Of a stretch of DNA of 49,522 bases, positions 40,449 through 49,405 are shown in pieces. Source of the DNA: Leyella stercorea (GTDB lineage: Bacteria > Bacteroidota > Bacteroidia > Bacteroidales > Bacteroidaceae); the NCBI RefSeq assembly GCF_021531655.1, contig NZ_JADYUF010000027.1:1-49522 (forward strand). Reading direction: 5' to 3'. A program made the translations under genes and the position numbers. Every line of letters starts with the position of its first letter. Positions within the stretch are counted from its first letter, which is position 1. Under the pieces are notes generated by a model, which was not told the origin of the DNA, did not search any database, and saw only the letters and a program-made list of their open reading frames with translations.

Positions 40449-41006
40449 CTATTTGTCAATAAAGAACCCGTTTCTATGCAGATATTCTGAAACGGTTAGT
40501 GTTCCAATCCCTATCTGCTCACACAACAAAGGAAGTTTCTTGAACAACTTACCGTCATTCTGCTGCCTTGTTTCCTCCGTCATTACTTGCATCTCTTCCA
40601 GATGGATAGCGTCCGAGTGTCGTACATTCAGTGCATAAATGATAATCTTAGCATCACCTGTTTTAAGGTATTCTTCCTTTTGCTCTATGTATTCTTCTTC
40701 AGTCAGTTCCTGCTTCTTCAGTCTTACACAGAAATTGTTGTCTATCATGTTGCTGAATCTCTCTGGGGCACATGGAAATAGATCCTTTGTCGGAATGACC
40801 AATTTCTTGTCTTTGAGGAAAGGCATCTTTTCAACTGCAATTCCTTTGGAGGTGCGTTTTGATTCATCCAGAATCACATCAAGTAGCATCAAATCCTTGC
40901 GGGAGAACGCCTCTTCCAGGAATGAGTACAACTGTCCGTCCTTATCCAAGGGAAGATAATTCTTGGCAATCATCACCAATGAGCATGTATCAACAACTAT
41001 CGCCAT
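40449..41006 (-). CDS. DUF4411 PIN-domain toxin-like protein
   Basis: A 185-residue PIN-fold protein of the DUF4411 type: VVDTCSLVMIAKNYLP (first acidic residue of the active site), LMLLDVILDESKR, KTGDAKIIIYAL (acidic cluster) and VMTEETRQQNDGKLFKKLPLLCEQIGIG. Such proteins are predicted RNases paired with ImmA/IrrE-type antitoxins. Here the gene overlaps the upstream metalloprotease/HTH gene by 10 bp, the standard layout. It would stabilise the element by killing cells that lose it. Confidence 0.85.
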   Translation of the reverse strand: MAIVVDTCSLVMIAKNYLPLDKDGQLYSFLEEAFSRKDLMLLDVILDESKRTSKGIAVEKMPFLKDKKLVIPTKDLFPCAPERFSNMIDNNFCVRLKKQELTEEEYIEQKEEYLKTGDAKIIIYALNVRHSDAIHLEEMQVMTEETRQQNDGKLFKKLPLLCEQIGIGTLTVSEYLHRNGFFIDK

Positions 41007-42139
41007 AACTCCCTCTCAAAATTTGCTGGTTTGACATTGAGTCTCGAACAGAAAGTGGTCTCGTTGACCACTCCATTGAAATAGGCATATTGCATGGTTT
41101 TCAAGAATAGCGGAGAAATGATGGGCTTTGGTGTTCGCCCGCCTCTCTTCTCAGAGTTTTTCAACTTTTCCTGTTCCTCTCTTCTTCTGTATTCCTCTGC
41201 CAATTCACTCTTGACATTGCTGTAGCTCGAATAGCTGATTTTCCTGTCGATATACATCCTTGTATATAAGGCAAGACGGCTAATGTGCGTCCGTGCACTG
41301 ATAGCCTTGAAGAGGTCAATGCAGTAGTCGTTACGGGAATCTACACATGCTATGTTAGCAAGTGTTTCTGCTTCTTGTCCCATAATGAACTGATATGCAA
41401 AATCATTGCACCATCTTTCGACATCACTGTATGAAGTCTGTGCCGAGATGTCCATCATGTCCACCGACTCCACTTCTTCAATCCCCAATAGACAATGCCC
41501 CAATTCATGCGCCAGAGTGAATATTTCTCGCTTGTAATGCTTATGATGCTTAAGCACTATCACATTGGGCTTAAGGTAAAAACCGTCAATGTTGGTTTTC
41601 TCTTTCTTGTTCCATGTCTCTATGTATTCAAAGACAAAAATGCCATGATCGGCGATTTTTTCTATCATCTTCACAAGAAACTGCCTATGATTGACAGTTT
41701 CCCCGGGATAAAAAAAATCTCTTGCACGTACGGCTACTGTCTTAGGGTCATCTTGTAGGGTGTAGTGTTCTATGTCAAACTTCACATCCAGTTGCGACAG
41801 TTTGTTGTATGCATCCAAAGCGTTTTTCAGACTCTCGAATCGGTTTACAGTACGGATCGACTCCAAGTTCAGCTCTGTTCCGAATGAGGTCTTGCGGAAG
41901 AAGATACTGCTGCTTGCATTGGTTGACAACTTAGAATAGTCTTGAAAGAAACTGACTTCTTTGTCGAATATCTCACCTATACGCTTCAACACCCCCAAAT
42001 CAATAGAATCTCCACTGATGTCTGCGGCTCCTGTTATCCGTTTCCTGCCTTTGTTCAGAAGAGACAACAAGTCATCCACCGACATCTTGTATAATGCCAG
42101 CAGGTATTCTAAACGTTTCTTGTTAATCTCTACTTTCAT
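40997..42139 (-). CDS. HTH plus ImmA/IrrE-type metallopeptidase (antitoxin)
   Basis: About 380 residues from ATG 42139 (MKVEINKKRLEYLL); an upstream in-frame start at 42202 overlaps the promoter region. An N-terminal HTH-like domain (VDDLLSLLNKGRKRITGAADI) is followed by the zinc-protease core FTLAHELGHCLLGIEE (HExxH near residue 220) of COG2856 proteins. A C-terminal Lys/Glu-rich helix and basic tail follow. It likely neutralises the DUF4411 toxin encoded downstream and represses the operon. Confidence 0.85.
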   Translation of the reverse strand: MKVEINKKRLEYLLALYKMSVDDLLSLLNKGRKRITGAADISGDSIDLGVLKRIGEIFDKEVSFFQDYSKLSTNASSSIFFRKTSFGTELNLESIRTVNRFESLKNALDAYNKLSQLDVKFDIEHYTLQDDPKTVAVRARDFFYPGETVNHRQFLVKMIEKIADHGIFVFEYIETWNKKEKTNIDGFYLKPNVIVLKHHKHYKREIFTLAHELGHCLLGIEEVESVDMMDISAQTSYSDVERWCNDFAYQFIMGQEAETLANIACVDSRNDYCIDLFKAISARTHISRLALYTRMYIDRKISYSSYSNVKSELAEEYRRREEQEKLKNSEKRGGRTPKPIISPLFLKTMQYAYFNGVVNETTFCSRLNVKPANFERELWR

Positions 42140-42187
42140 ATCAGCCTCGATTGAACTATTGTTGTTTTGATGCAAATGCTTAGGCAC

Positions 42188-42207
42188 AATTTTGCGTTGC
42201 AAAATTA
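42188..42207 (-). promoter_or_regulatory. promoter and operator palindrome of the toxin-antitoxin operon
   Basis: The minus -7 box TAATTTTG (42207-42200) lies inside a perfect inverted repeat AATTTTGC-GTT-GCAAAATT (42188-42206). The overlap of palindrome and -7 box is a classic autorepression layout. Confidence 0.6.
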
Positions 42208-42295
42208 CACATTTTCACTTAAATGGGCGAATTTTCATGCTGAATATCACTGGAATTTATGTTTATTTTGCTAAATCGCTACATTTTGCCACCAA

Positions 42296-42331
42296 AAAGA
42301 CACAAAAATAGGACGAATCATCGACCCGTCC
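42296..42331. repeat. 36-bp near-copy of the M23 gene end; terminator-like hairpin
   Basis: Matches 40218-40253 at 33 of 36 positions. In the M23 gene that segment encodes KDTKKGRAIDPS; here the same frame would give KDTKIGRIIDPS before a stop. GGACG/CGTCC forms a hairpin followed by TTTTGTTTTT on the plus strand and TATTTTTGTG on the minus strand, so it now also works as a terminator for the 42374 gene. The two copies bracket the toxin-antitoxin module. Confidence 0.7.
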
Positions 42332-42373
42332 TTTTGTTTTTAGCCTTTTTCGTTCTAACCACAGCCTGCAATG

Positions 42374-42562
42374 TTATTCATCAACTGGTTCATCACTCGC
42401 ATGTCTCATTTCGTAAACTGTCCATAAGGCTAACACACATTCAATGGCTATCACGGTAATGGCCGCAGTCATGCCCCACCAGTGGGCAATAAGCATAAAG
42501 ATGCCAGCCTCAATGCACAACGCAAAGAGGATGGTAACAATAAGTGATAATATTCTATTCAT
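42374..42562 (-). CDS. 62-residue small membrane protein
   Basis: Two hydrophobic segments (LSLIVTILFALCIEAGIFMLI; AITVIAIECVLALWTVYEM) and an acidic tail. Its ATG overlaps the stop of the truncated glmS by ATGA. It is a paralogue of the 25770 product, sharing the MxRI start, G-x-FML, W-x-G-x-T-x-AI and ALW/AAW-x-VYE motifs. Finding the same kind of small protein, coupled by the same overlap, behind two unrelated genes is unusual. Function unknown. Confidence 0.65.
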   Translation of the reverse strand: MNRILSLIVTILFALCIEAGIFMLIAHWWGMTAAITVIAIECVLALWTVYEMRHASDEPVDE

Positions 42563-43323
42563 TCTACGGTAACTGATTTAGCAAGGTTTCTTGGCTGGTC
42601 AACATTCCTATCCTTGTTGATGGCGATGTAATAGGCCAGCAACTGCAATGGGACGGAAACAACGAGAGGTGTAAGGCATTCGGGTACGTCGGGCACTTCA
42701 AGGCAATGGTCGGCGATGTCCTTCATTGCGTCATTGCCCTTGGTAATGATGGCGACAACCGTACCGCCACGCGCCTTCACCTGCCTTACATTACTGATTA
42801 TCTTGTCATACAGCGAGTCCGTTGGAGCAATGACCACCGTGGGCATCTCGCTATCTACAAGTGCAATCGGTCCATGCTTCATTTCCGCAGCAGGATAACC
42901 CTCCGCATGGATATAGGATATTTCTTTCAGCTTCAACGCACCTTCAAGGGCGGTGGGGTAGTTGTACCCACGACCGAGATAAAGGAAGTTGCGGGCATAG
43001 GTGTATATCTTCGACAAGTTCTTGATTTTGTCAGCAAGTCCCAACACATCTTTTATATATAGGGGCATGTTCTTCAACTCCCGGACAATCCTCTCTACGG
43101 TTGCATCATCCACAGTACCACGCATCTGTCCCACGCAGAGGGCAAGCAGCATCAGCACCGTTACCTGTCCTGTAAAAGCCTTGGTAGAAGCCACACCTAT
43201 CTCAGGTCCTACATGGATGTATGTCCCGGAATCCGTATTTCTTGGGATAGAGGCACCCACGACGTTGCAGATGCCATACACAAAAGCCCCCTTGCTCCGT
43301 GCCAACTGTATGGCGGCAACGGT
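42559..43323 (-). pseudogene. glmS: truncated glucosamine-6-phosphate synthase (C-terminal part)
   Basis: The last roughly 255 codons of glmS: AAIQLARSKGAFVYGICNVVGASIPR, TYIHVGPEIGVASTKAFTGQV and the C-terminal NVDQPRNLAKSVTVE, which is the standard GlmS end. The N-terminal glutaminase domain and the start of the isomerase domain are missing; full-length GlmS is about 600 residues. Homology starts near 43323, where the sequence switches abruptly to an unrelated gene fragment in another frame. No proper start codon precedes it, so it is probably non-functional, although the C-terminal SIS region is otherwise undamaged. Confidence 0.88.
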
Positions 43324-43667
43324 TCCGAGCGGTCATACTTCCTTTGTAACTCCATACACTTCTCAAAGGAGAAGTCGGATGCCTCAAAAAGAGGCTGGAT
43401 AAGGTGGGCGCATTCGTTCAGCAGTCCCTTGACGATGTGGATGTTCATCTCGTGGCAGTTTCGGCAAATTGCACTGTTGCAGTTGATATACCGATGACTG
43501 TTGATGAAGTCATCCACATAGCGGTCATACCGCTTGCCATTCAAAATCACATCCTGAAGATAGAGTTCTCTCGCTTCTAAGAGTAACTCAAACAATTCTT
43601 CTGCTACATCCTGTTCGGTAGCGAAGTGGGTCAGGTGTTGCTTCTCTTCAAAAAAAGAGAAGACTTT
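43324..43667 (-). pseudogene. gene fragment fused to the glmS remnant
   Basis: An open stretch encoding FFEEKQHLTHFATEQD, LFELLLEARELYLQD, YDRYVDDFINSHRYINCNSAICRNCHEMNIHIVKGLLNECAHL and FSFEKCMELQRKYDRSE looks like real, helical protein sequence. It is preceded by a stop with no ATG (a TTG at 43595 is the only plausible start), and downstream it runs out of frame into glmS near 43324. It is therefore a fragment, truncated at the right end and probably at both. Family not recognised. Confidence 0.6.
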
Positions 43668-43771
43668 TTAATTTGTTTTTGCATACTAAATTACTTATTT
43701 ATAAGTTTATGACGACTGAAATATAAAAATTACACAACATGGTTCAGTATTAGGTTATAATTCTTGTAAAG

Positions 43772-45130
43772 TTACATTCCTCCTCCCAACGCATGGTAAA
43801 GTTTAATTATACTTTGTATGCGTTCAAAACGAGTTTGTAACTGTTGCACTTCCGCTTCGAGAAGAGACTGTTTGGCGGTCAGCACTTCCAGATAGGTGGT
43901 ATTGGAATGACGCATCAGCGATTCTGTCTTTCGCACAGCGTCGCATAATGTTTCAACCTGCCGAGCATTGATTTCAATTTGCGATTTTGCCGTCTGCCAT
44001 GCGGTCAGAGCATCGTTCACTTCCTTTCCTGCGTTCAGTAATGATTGCCGGAACAACAGTTTGGCTTCTTCCTGACGGCTTTTGGCTATCTTCAAGTTGG
44101 CGATGTTTACGCCCCGGTTGAATAACGGCTGTGTCAGGGAACCGATGGCATTAAGTAACCATTGTCCGGGATTTACGATTACGCCACCGCCGTTATTAGT
44201 CCATCCAAGAATTCCCGAGAGGGTAATATTGGGATAGAAGGCGGCACGGGCCGCATTGGTGGCGTAGAATGCTTGCGCCAGTTCCATTTCAGCCTGACGC
44301 ACGTCGGGACGGTTGGAAAGCAGTTGCAAAGGGACTCCGATCGAGACAGTATCGGGGAAAGCAGCCTCGGCCAGATCACTTCGTCCAATCGAGTGTGACG
44401 GCATGGCAAGTATCGCAGACAGGGCGTTTTCTGTTTCGGAAATACTCTTGCGTATGGATAACAGGGATGCTTCGAGTCGCATCACGTTCGCCTTTGCCTG
44501 CAATACGCCAGCCTCGTTTGATTTCCCCACTTTTTTCAACGCTTCAAGAGTGCGTACGGTAGTCCGCCAGTTCTCCAAAGTCCGGTTACTTATTGTCATT
44601 TGTGCGTCAAGCATGGCAAGGGTGTAGTAACTGTCTGCAATAGTGGCGACAAGCTGTGTCTGTACGGCCTGCCGGTAGGCACGGCTTCCTTGTAATGCGG
44701 CGGCTGCGCCACGCTTTGCCGCCGTAAGTTTGCCGAAGATGTCCAGTTCCCAGCTTGCCGACGCTCCCACATTATATGTCTTTGCCGTTGCTCCGTCATG
44801 TTTATTGGCATTACCTTCGGCAGTCAGTCCCAGTGATGGAAGATATGATAGTCTGGCAGTCATCAGGACGGCTTCTGCCGCTTCCACGCGTAACCGTGCC
44901 ACATTGAGGTCTGCGTTCCGTTCAAGTCCGGTTTCAATCAAGGACTGGAGTTTCGGGTCGGTAAACATTTCCCGCCACGACAGGGACGCGATGGTCATTG
45001 TATCAATGTCCGCCGGCATGTCCCGATACAGATTCTCCGTTGAGAGGTCAGGGCGATGATACCGGCTGTATGTGCCACAGCCGGCAAGCATCCATCCCGA
45101 CAATATGATATATATTACTGTCTTCTTCAT
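43772..45130 (-). CDS. outer membrane efflux lipoprotein (TolC/OprM-like)
   Basis: A 452-residue outer membrane factor of the NodT/OprM type. It has a lipoprotein signal with lipobox LAGC (MKKTVIYIILSGWMLAGCGTY) and two OEP repeats of coiled helices (DLNVARLRVEAAEAVL...; SNRPDVRQAEMELAQAFYATNAARAAFYPNITLSG). The signature GVPLQLLSNRPDVRQAE marks the family. It forms the outer membrane exit duct for the pump encoded immediately upstream, with no gap between the genes. Confidence 0.92.
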   Translation of the reverse strand: MKKTVIYIILSGWMLAGCGTYSRYHRPDLSTENLYRDMPADIDTMTIASLSWREMFTDPKLQSLIETGLERNADLNVARLRVEAAEAVLMTARLSYLPSLGLTAEGNANKHDGATAKTYNVGASASWELDIFGKLTAAKRGAAAALQGSRAYRQAVQTQLVATIADSYYTLAMLDAQMTISNRTLENWRTTVRTLEALKKVGKSNEAGVLQAKANVMRLEASLLSIRKSISETENALSAILAMPSHSIGRSDLAEAAFPDTVSIGVPLQLLSNRPDVRQAEMELAQAFYATNAARAAFYPNITLSGILGWTNNGGGVIVNPGQWLLNAIGSLTQPLFNRGVNIANLKIAKSRQEEAKLLFRQSLLNAGKEVNDALTAWQTAKSQIEINARQVETLCDAVRKTESLMRHSNTTYLEVLTAKQSLLEAEVQQLQTRFERIQSIIKLYHALGGGM

Positions 45131-48100
45131 TTAATTATGCTTAACACGTTCTTGGATATATTGGAATACAATAAACAATGACGGCACAAGGAACAACAGA
45201 GCCAAAGTACCTACAATCATTCCACCGATTACACCTGTGGCAAGCGAACGGCTGCCGTTGGCACCCACTCCGTGCGCCATCATCAGCGGGACAAGACCGA
45301 ACACCATGGACAACACAGTCATCAATATGGGGCGCAGGCGGACTTTTGCCGCACTGTATGCCGCCTGTGCCAGCGTCATGCCTTCCGACCGCCGTTTACC
45401 GGCGTATTCGGTAAGCAGGATCGCTGTCTTGGCAAGCAGGCCTATAATCATGATAAGTCCGGTCTGCATGTAGATGTTGTTCTCCAGACCGAAGAGCCAC
45501 GCAAACAGGAAACTGCCCATCAGTCCGCAAGGCACCGACAACAGAACCGCGAAGGGTATGAACACGCTCTCATACAAGGCGCACAGAATCAGATAGACCA
45601 GAACCATGCAGAGCAGGAATATAAGCGTGGCATTGTTGGTCGTCTTGCTTTCCTCACGCGAAATGCCGCCAAACTCGTATGTGTAATTTGACGGAAGCAC
45701 TTCACGTGCCGTCTCGCCGATGGCTTCGAGCACCTGCCCCGAACTGTAGCCCTGAGCCGGAGACCCGCTAATCGAGATGGCGTTGAACAGGTTGAAACGG
45801 GTGAGGTCTGACGGGCCGTTGGTCTTGGTCAGGCGCACGAACCGGCTCAAAGGCGACATGCCGCCATCGGTGGCACGCACATACATGTGGTGCAGGGATT
45901 CCGCATTCACACGATATTCCGCCGGAGCCTGCATGGTCACATGGTAGAGCTTGGAGAACCGGTTGAAGTCGGAAACATATTGTCCGGTATAATAGCCCGA
46001 CAATGTGGAAAGCACATCTGCGGGCGACACACCCGACTGTTCGCATTTGGCGGCATCGATATCCACCCAGTATTGCGGATAATCCGTGGCAAAGGAGGAA
46101 TAGACTTCGCCGATTTCGGGTCGCTGCGACAAGGCTTCGACAAACTTGTCTGCCTCTTCCTTGAAGGCGGCGATGTTTCCGCCCGCCTTGTCCTGCAAAT
46201 AAAGCTCGAAACCGTTTCCCATGCCGTACCCGGCAATCATCGGAGGCGACATGGCGAACACCGTGGCATCGGGAATATCCGAAGTGGCGGCATAAATCTT
46301 TCCGATGACATCATTGACCGACTGCCCCTCTCCCTTACGCTGCTCCCAGTCTTTGAGTGTCACGAAATACATCGCCTGCGAGGGACCGGAACCGCTGAAA
46401 GAGAAACCGGCGACCGCACCGCTGTATTCAATCTCGCCGATGCTGTCGAGACGGCTGTTGATACGCTCCATCACCTTACTTGTCTGAGCCATGGATGTGC
46501 CGGGCTTCGTGTTCATGCTCACCATGACCGTCCCGGTGTCCTCTTCGGGAATAAGTCCCGTCTTTGTGACATTGACCAGCAGCACCAGCAACCCGAAAGA
46601 AATGCCTATGATGCTCCACAACAGCCATCGGCGATGGATAATGAACATCACTCCACGTACATAGCGTCGGCTCAGACGGTCGAAGACGGCATTGAACGCT
46701 TTACGGAAACGGGCTGCAAAATTGTTCTTGGTGTTACCCTGCTCATCGATATAGGGTTTCAGCAGCAGCGCGCAAAGTGCCGGTGAGAGTGTGAAGGCAT
46801 TAACTGCCGAGATTCCCACGGCAACAGCCATCGTGATACCGAACTGCGTGTAGAACGCTCCCGAAGTCCCGCCCATCATGGCAACGGGGAAAAACACTGC
46901 CATAAAGATGATGGTAGAGGTCAGGATAGCCGACGAAACGCCTTTCATGGCATCATCAGCCGCGAGAACCGCAGACTGATAGCCCTCGTCGAACTTCGCC
47001 TGCACCGCTTCCACCACCACAATGGCATCATCGACCACAGTTCCGATGGCAAGCACAAGCGCGAACAGGGTGAGCAGGTTGACGGAGAAGCCGATCATGG
47101 ACATCACGGCGAACGTACCGATAATGGAGACGAAAATGGATATCGTAGGAATAAGCGTGGACTTAATATCTTGCAAAAATACATATACCACCACGATAAC
47201 CAGAAGTATCGCTTCAATAAGTGTCCGGATAACAGAATTGATGGAAGCATACAGGAACTTGTTGGTATCGGTAAGCACCACGAATTCCGTCCCTTCGGGC
47301 AAGTCCCGGCTGAGGTCGTCAAGCACTTCGTGAATCTCCTTGATGGTGCTTGAAGCATTGGACCCGGCTTTCTGGTTGATGAGCATCATGGCTGCCGGAT
47401 GCCCGTTCACTTCGGAGGAATAGTTGTAGTATTCATCGCCCAGTTCCACATCGGCAACCTCCTTCAGCCGAAGCACATTGCCGCCCGGCAGTGACTTGAT
47501 GACCAACTCACCGAACTCTTCCGCGCCGGACAAGCGTCCGCGGTATTTCATCGTGTATTCATTGGCGGTAGGATGATTGGCACCGAAGGAGCCGGTGGCG
47601 GCCTCGATGTTCTGTCGTGCGAGTACGGTGGATATGTCATCGGGGATAAGCCCGTATTGCGCCATCTTGTCGGGACGCAGCCAAAGTCGCATGCTGTAGT
47701 TGGAACCGAACAACTGTGCCTTTCCCACGCCGCTGATACGTTTCAGCCTCGGCTCGACATTGATTTTCACGTAATTGTTCAGGAAGGTCTGGTCGAAGCG
47801 GTCATCGGGCGAATAGAGCGCGAAAGTCATCAGTTCGGCATTCTGCTGCTTTTCAGTGGTGACACCGGTCTTGGTGGCTTCCGCCGGAAGTTGGCTCAGT
47901 GCGCCGTTCACGCGGTTCTGCACGTTTACCGCCGCCATGTCCGCGTTGGTTCCCTGTTTGAAATAGATGTTGATGGAAGCATCTCCCGTATTCGATGCCG
48001 TGGAAGTCATATAGGTCATGTCTTCCACGCCGTTGATGGCTTCTTCCAGAGGGGTTATCACTGCCTTCTGCACAGTTTCAGCGTTTGCTCCAGGATAAGT

Positions 48101-48244
48101 TGCGAATACGTTGATGGTCGGAGGTGCGATGTCGGGGTATTGTTCCACCGGCAAGGAAAACATGGAAATCATGCCCAACAGTACAATCACCACCGAGATA
48201 ACGCCCGAAAACACCGGGCGGTCTATAAAAAATCGCAGGTTCAT
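45131..48244 (-). CDS. RND multidrug efflux pump, HAE1 family (AcrB/MexB-like)
   Basis: A 1037-residue inner membrane transporter of normal length for the family. It starts MNLRFFIDRPVFSGVISVVIVLLG. The proton-relay residues are present: the DD pair in AIGTVVDDAIVVVEAV and the Lys in IMIIGLLAKTAILLTEYAG. Two large periplasmic loops and twelve expected membrane helices are consistent. It exports hydrophobic compounds using the proton gradient with the adaptor and outer membrane duct of the same operon. The start overlaps the adaptor stop by 4 bp. Confidence 0.95.
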   Translation of the reverse strand: MNLRFFIDRPVFSGVISVVIVLLGMISMFSLPVEQYPDIAPPTINVFATYPGANAETVQKAVITPLEEAINGVEDMTYMTSTASNTGDASINIYFKQGTNADMAAVNVQNRVNGALSQLPAEATKTGVTTEKQQNAELMTFALYSPDDRFDQTFLNNYVKINVEPRLKRISGVGKAQLFGSNYSMRLWLRPDKMAQYGLIPDDISTVLARQNIEAATGSFGANHPTANEYTMKYRGRLSGAEEFGELVIKSLPGGNVLRLKEVADVELGDEYYNYSSEVNGHPAAMMLINQKAGSNASSTIKEIHEVLDDLSRDLPEGTEFVVLTDTNKFLYASINSVIRTLIEAILLVIVVVYVFLQDIKSTLIPTISIFVSIIGTFAVMSMIGFSVNLLTLFALVLAIGTVVDDAIVVVEAVQAKFDEGYQSAVLAADDAMKGVSSAILTSTIIFMAVFFPVAMMGGTSGAFYTQFGITMAVAVGISAVNAFTLSPALCALLLKPYIDEQGNTKNNFAARFRKAFNAVFDRLSRRYVRGVMFIIHRRWLLWSIIGISFGLLVLLVNVTKTGLIPEEDTGTVMVSMNTKPGTSMAQTSKVMERINSRLDSIGEIEYSGAVAGFSFSGSGPSQAMYFVTLKDWEQRKGEGQSVNDVIGKIYAATSDIPDATVFAMSPPMIAGYGMGNGFELYLQDKAGGNIAAFKEEADKFVEALSQRPEIGEVYSSFATDYPQYWVDIDAAKCEQSGVSPADVLSTLSGYYTGQYVSDFNRFSKLYHVTMQAPAEYRVNAESLHHMYVRATDGGMSPLSRFVRLTKTNGPSDLTRFNLFNAISISGSPAQGYSSGQVLEAIGETAREVLPSNYTYEFGGISREESKTTNNATLIFLLCMVLVYLILCALYESVFIPFAVLLSVPCGLMGSFLFAWLFGLENNIYMQTGLIMIIGLLAKTAILLTEYAGKRRSEGMTLAQAAYSAAKVRLRPILMTVLSMVFGLVPLMMAHGVGANGSRSLATGVIGGMIVGTLALLFLVPSLFIVFQYIQERVKHN

Positions 48245-49362
48245 TTCGTTTCGTTTTTAGGGGTTATGCTCATGCCTTCTCTCACCAGTCCCACGCCTTC
48301 GGCGACAATGGTGTCACCGACCGAAAGACCTTCTTTTACGATAAACCGGTTGCCGTCGTTCAGGCGGTCCACCGTGAGATAGGCGGCTTCCGCCTGTCCG
48401 TTTTTCAGACGGTAAGCGATAATCTTGTCCTGCAGTTCCACGGTGGCGGTCATGGGAATGGTTACGGCCTCCGTTTTCGGGTTTTGAAGGATGACATTGC
48501 CGATGCTGCCACTCAACAGTTCGCGGTCGGGATTGGGGAACAGGGCTTTGATTTGTACCGTTCCGGTAACAGGATCCACCACGCCGCTTACGGTTTCAAT
48601 ACGTCCTTTCGCCTTGTACAGGCTGCCGTCGTTGAGTTGCAGGCCCACTTCCGGCATCCCGGCTATCATGCTGTCAATCGAGCCATAGCGAGCCAAATAT
48701 CGCCGTAGCATATTCTCCGAAATGGAGAAATAGGCATACATCTCCGCATTGTCGGACACGACCGTGAAAGGCTGTGCCATATTGGGACCGACAAGCGCAC
48801 CGATGCGATAGGGCAATGTGCCTACTACTCCGTTGCTCGGGCTTTTGATTTCCGTATAGGAGAGATTGTTGCGTGCATCCGATTCTTGTGCCTTTGCCTG
48901 TTCGAGTTCAGCACACGCCACTGCCAGTTGGTTCCGGGCGAGAGAAAGCTCGTAGTCGGATATGACCTTCTCGTCAAACAATGCCTGCTTGCCCCGCAGC
49001 TCGATTCTTGCCGTTTCCACTTTTGCCTGTGCCGCGCTGACATTGGCCTGCGCCGTGCGTAATGCCGCCCGATAGGGCACTTGGTCAATTACAGCCAATA
49101 CTTGACCGGTCTTCACCCGTTCACCCTCTTTCACTTTCAGACGGATAATGCGCCCGGATATTTGCGGCAGGATGTCCACATCCTGCCGTCCGCGTATGGC
49201 GGCGGAATAGGACTCGGAGATTTCCACCGGACTTGCCGCGACCTTTATGACCCGATAACTCTGCACCGCATCCTGCTTGCCGTCCGCCTGCCTGCATCCG
49301 GTCGGCAGGAACAGCATGAGAGCAAATGCGGCGAAATTCGTGATAATGAATTGCTTGTTCAT
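48241..49362 (-). CDS. RND efflux periplasmic adaptor (MexA/AcrA-like)
   Basis: A 373-residue membrane fusion protein. The lipoprotein signal ends LPTGC (ITNFAAFALMLFLPTGCRQ). The lipoyl halves (VDILPQISGRIIRLKVKEGERVKTGQVLAVIDQ and YTEIKSPSNGVVG) flank a helical hairpin (AALRTAQANVSAAQAKVETARIEL...). Beta-barrel and membrane-proximal domains follow. It links the pump to the outer membrane duct. It is the first complete gene of the operon here; an acetyltransferase tail ends 43 bp upstream in the same direction. Confidence 0.93.
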   Translation of the reverse strand: MNKQFIITNFAAFALMLFLPTGCRQADGKQDAVQSYRVIKVAASPVEISESYSAAIRGRQDVDILPQISGRIIRLKVKEGERVKTGQVLAVIDQVPYRAALRTAQANVSAAQAKVETARIELRGKQALFDEKVISDYELSLARNQLAVACAELEQAKAQESDARNNLSYTEIKSPSNGVVGTLPYRIGALVGPNMAQPFTVVSDNAEMYAYFSISENMLRRYLARYGSIDSMIAGMPEVGLQLNDGSLYKAKGRIETVSGVVDPVTGTVQIKALFPNPDRELLSGSIGNVILQNPKTEAVTIPMTATVELQDKIIAYRLKNGQAEAAYLTVDRLNDGNRFIVKEGLSVGDTIVAEGVGLVREGMSITPKNETK

Positions 49363-49405
49363 ATTTTCTTCTTGTTTTGTATTAATTCATAATAGGTTTG
49401 GTGTG

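Noticed and set aside
42559..43323. glmS junction as a Tn7-type attachment site
   Set aside because: Tn7 inserts just beyond the glmS 3' end; here the 3' end is intact and the break is inside the gene, with no transposon genes.
45887..48382. Long plus-strand frames opposite the RND pump gene
   Set aside because: The pump on the minus strand is full length with all key residues, so these are shadows.
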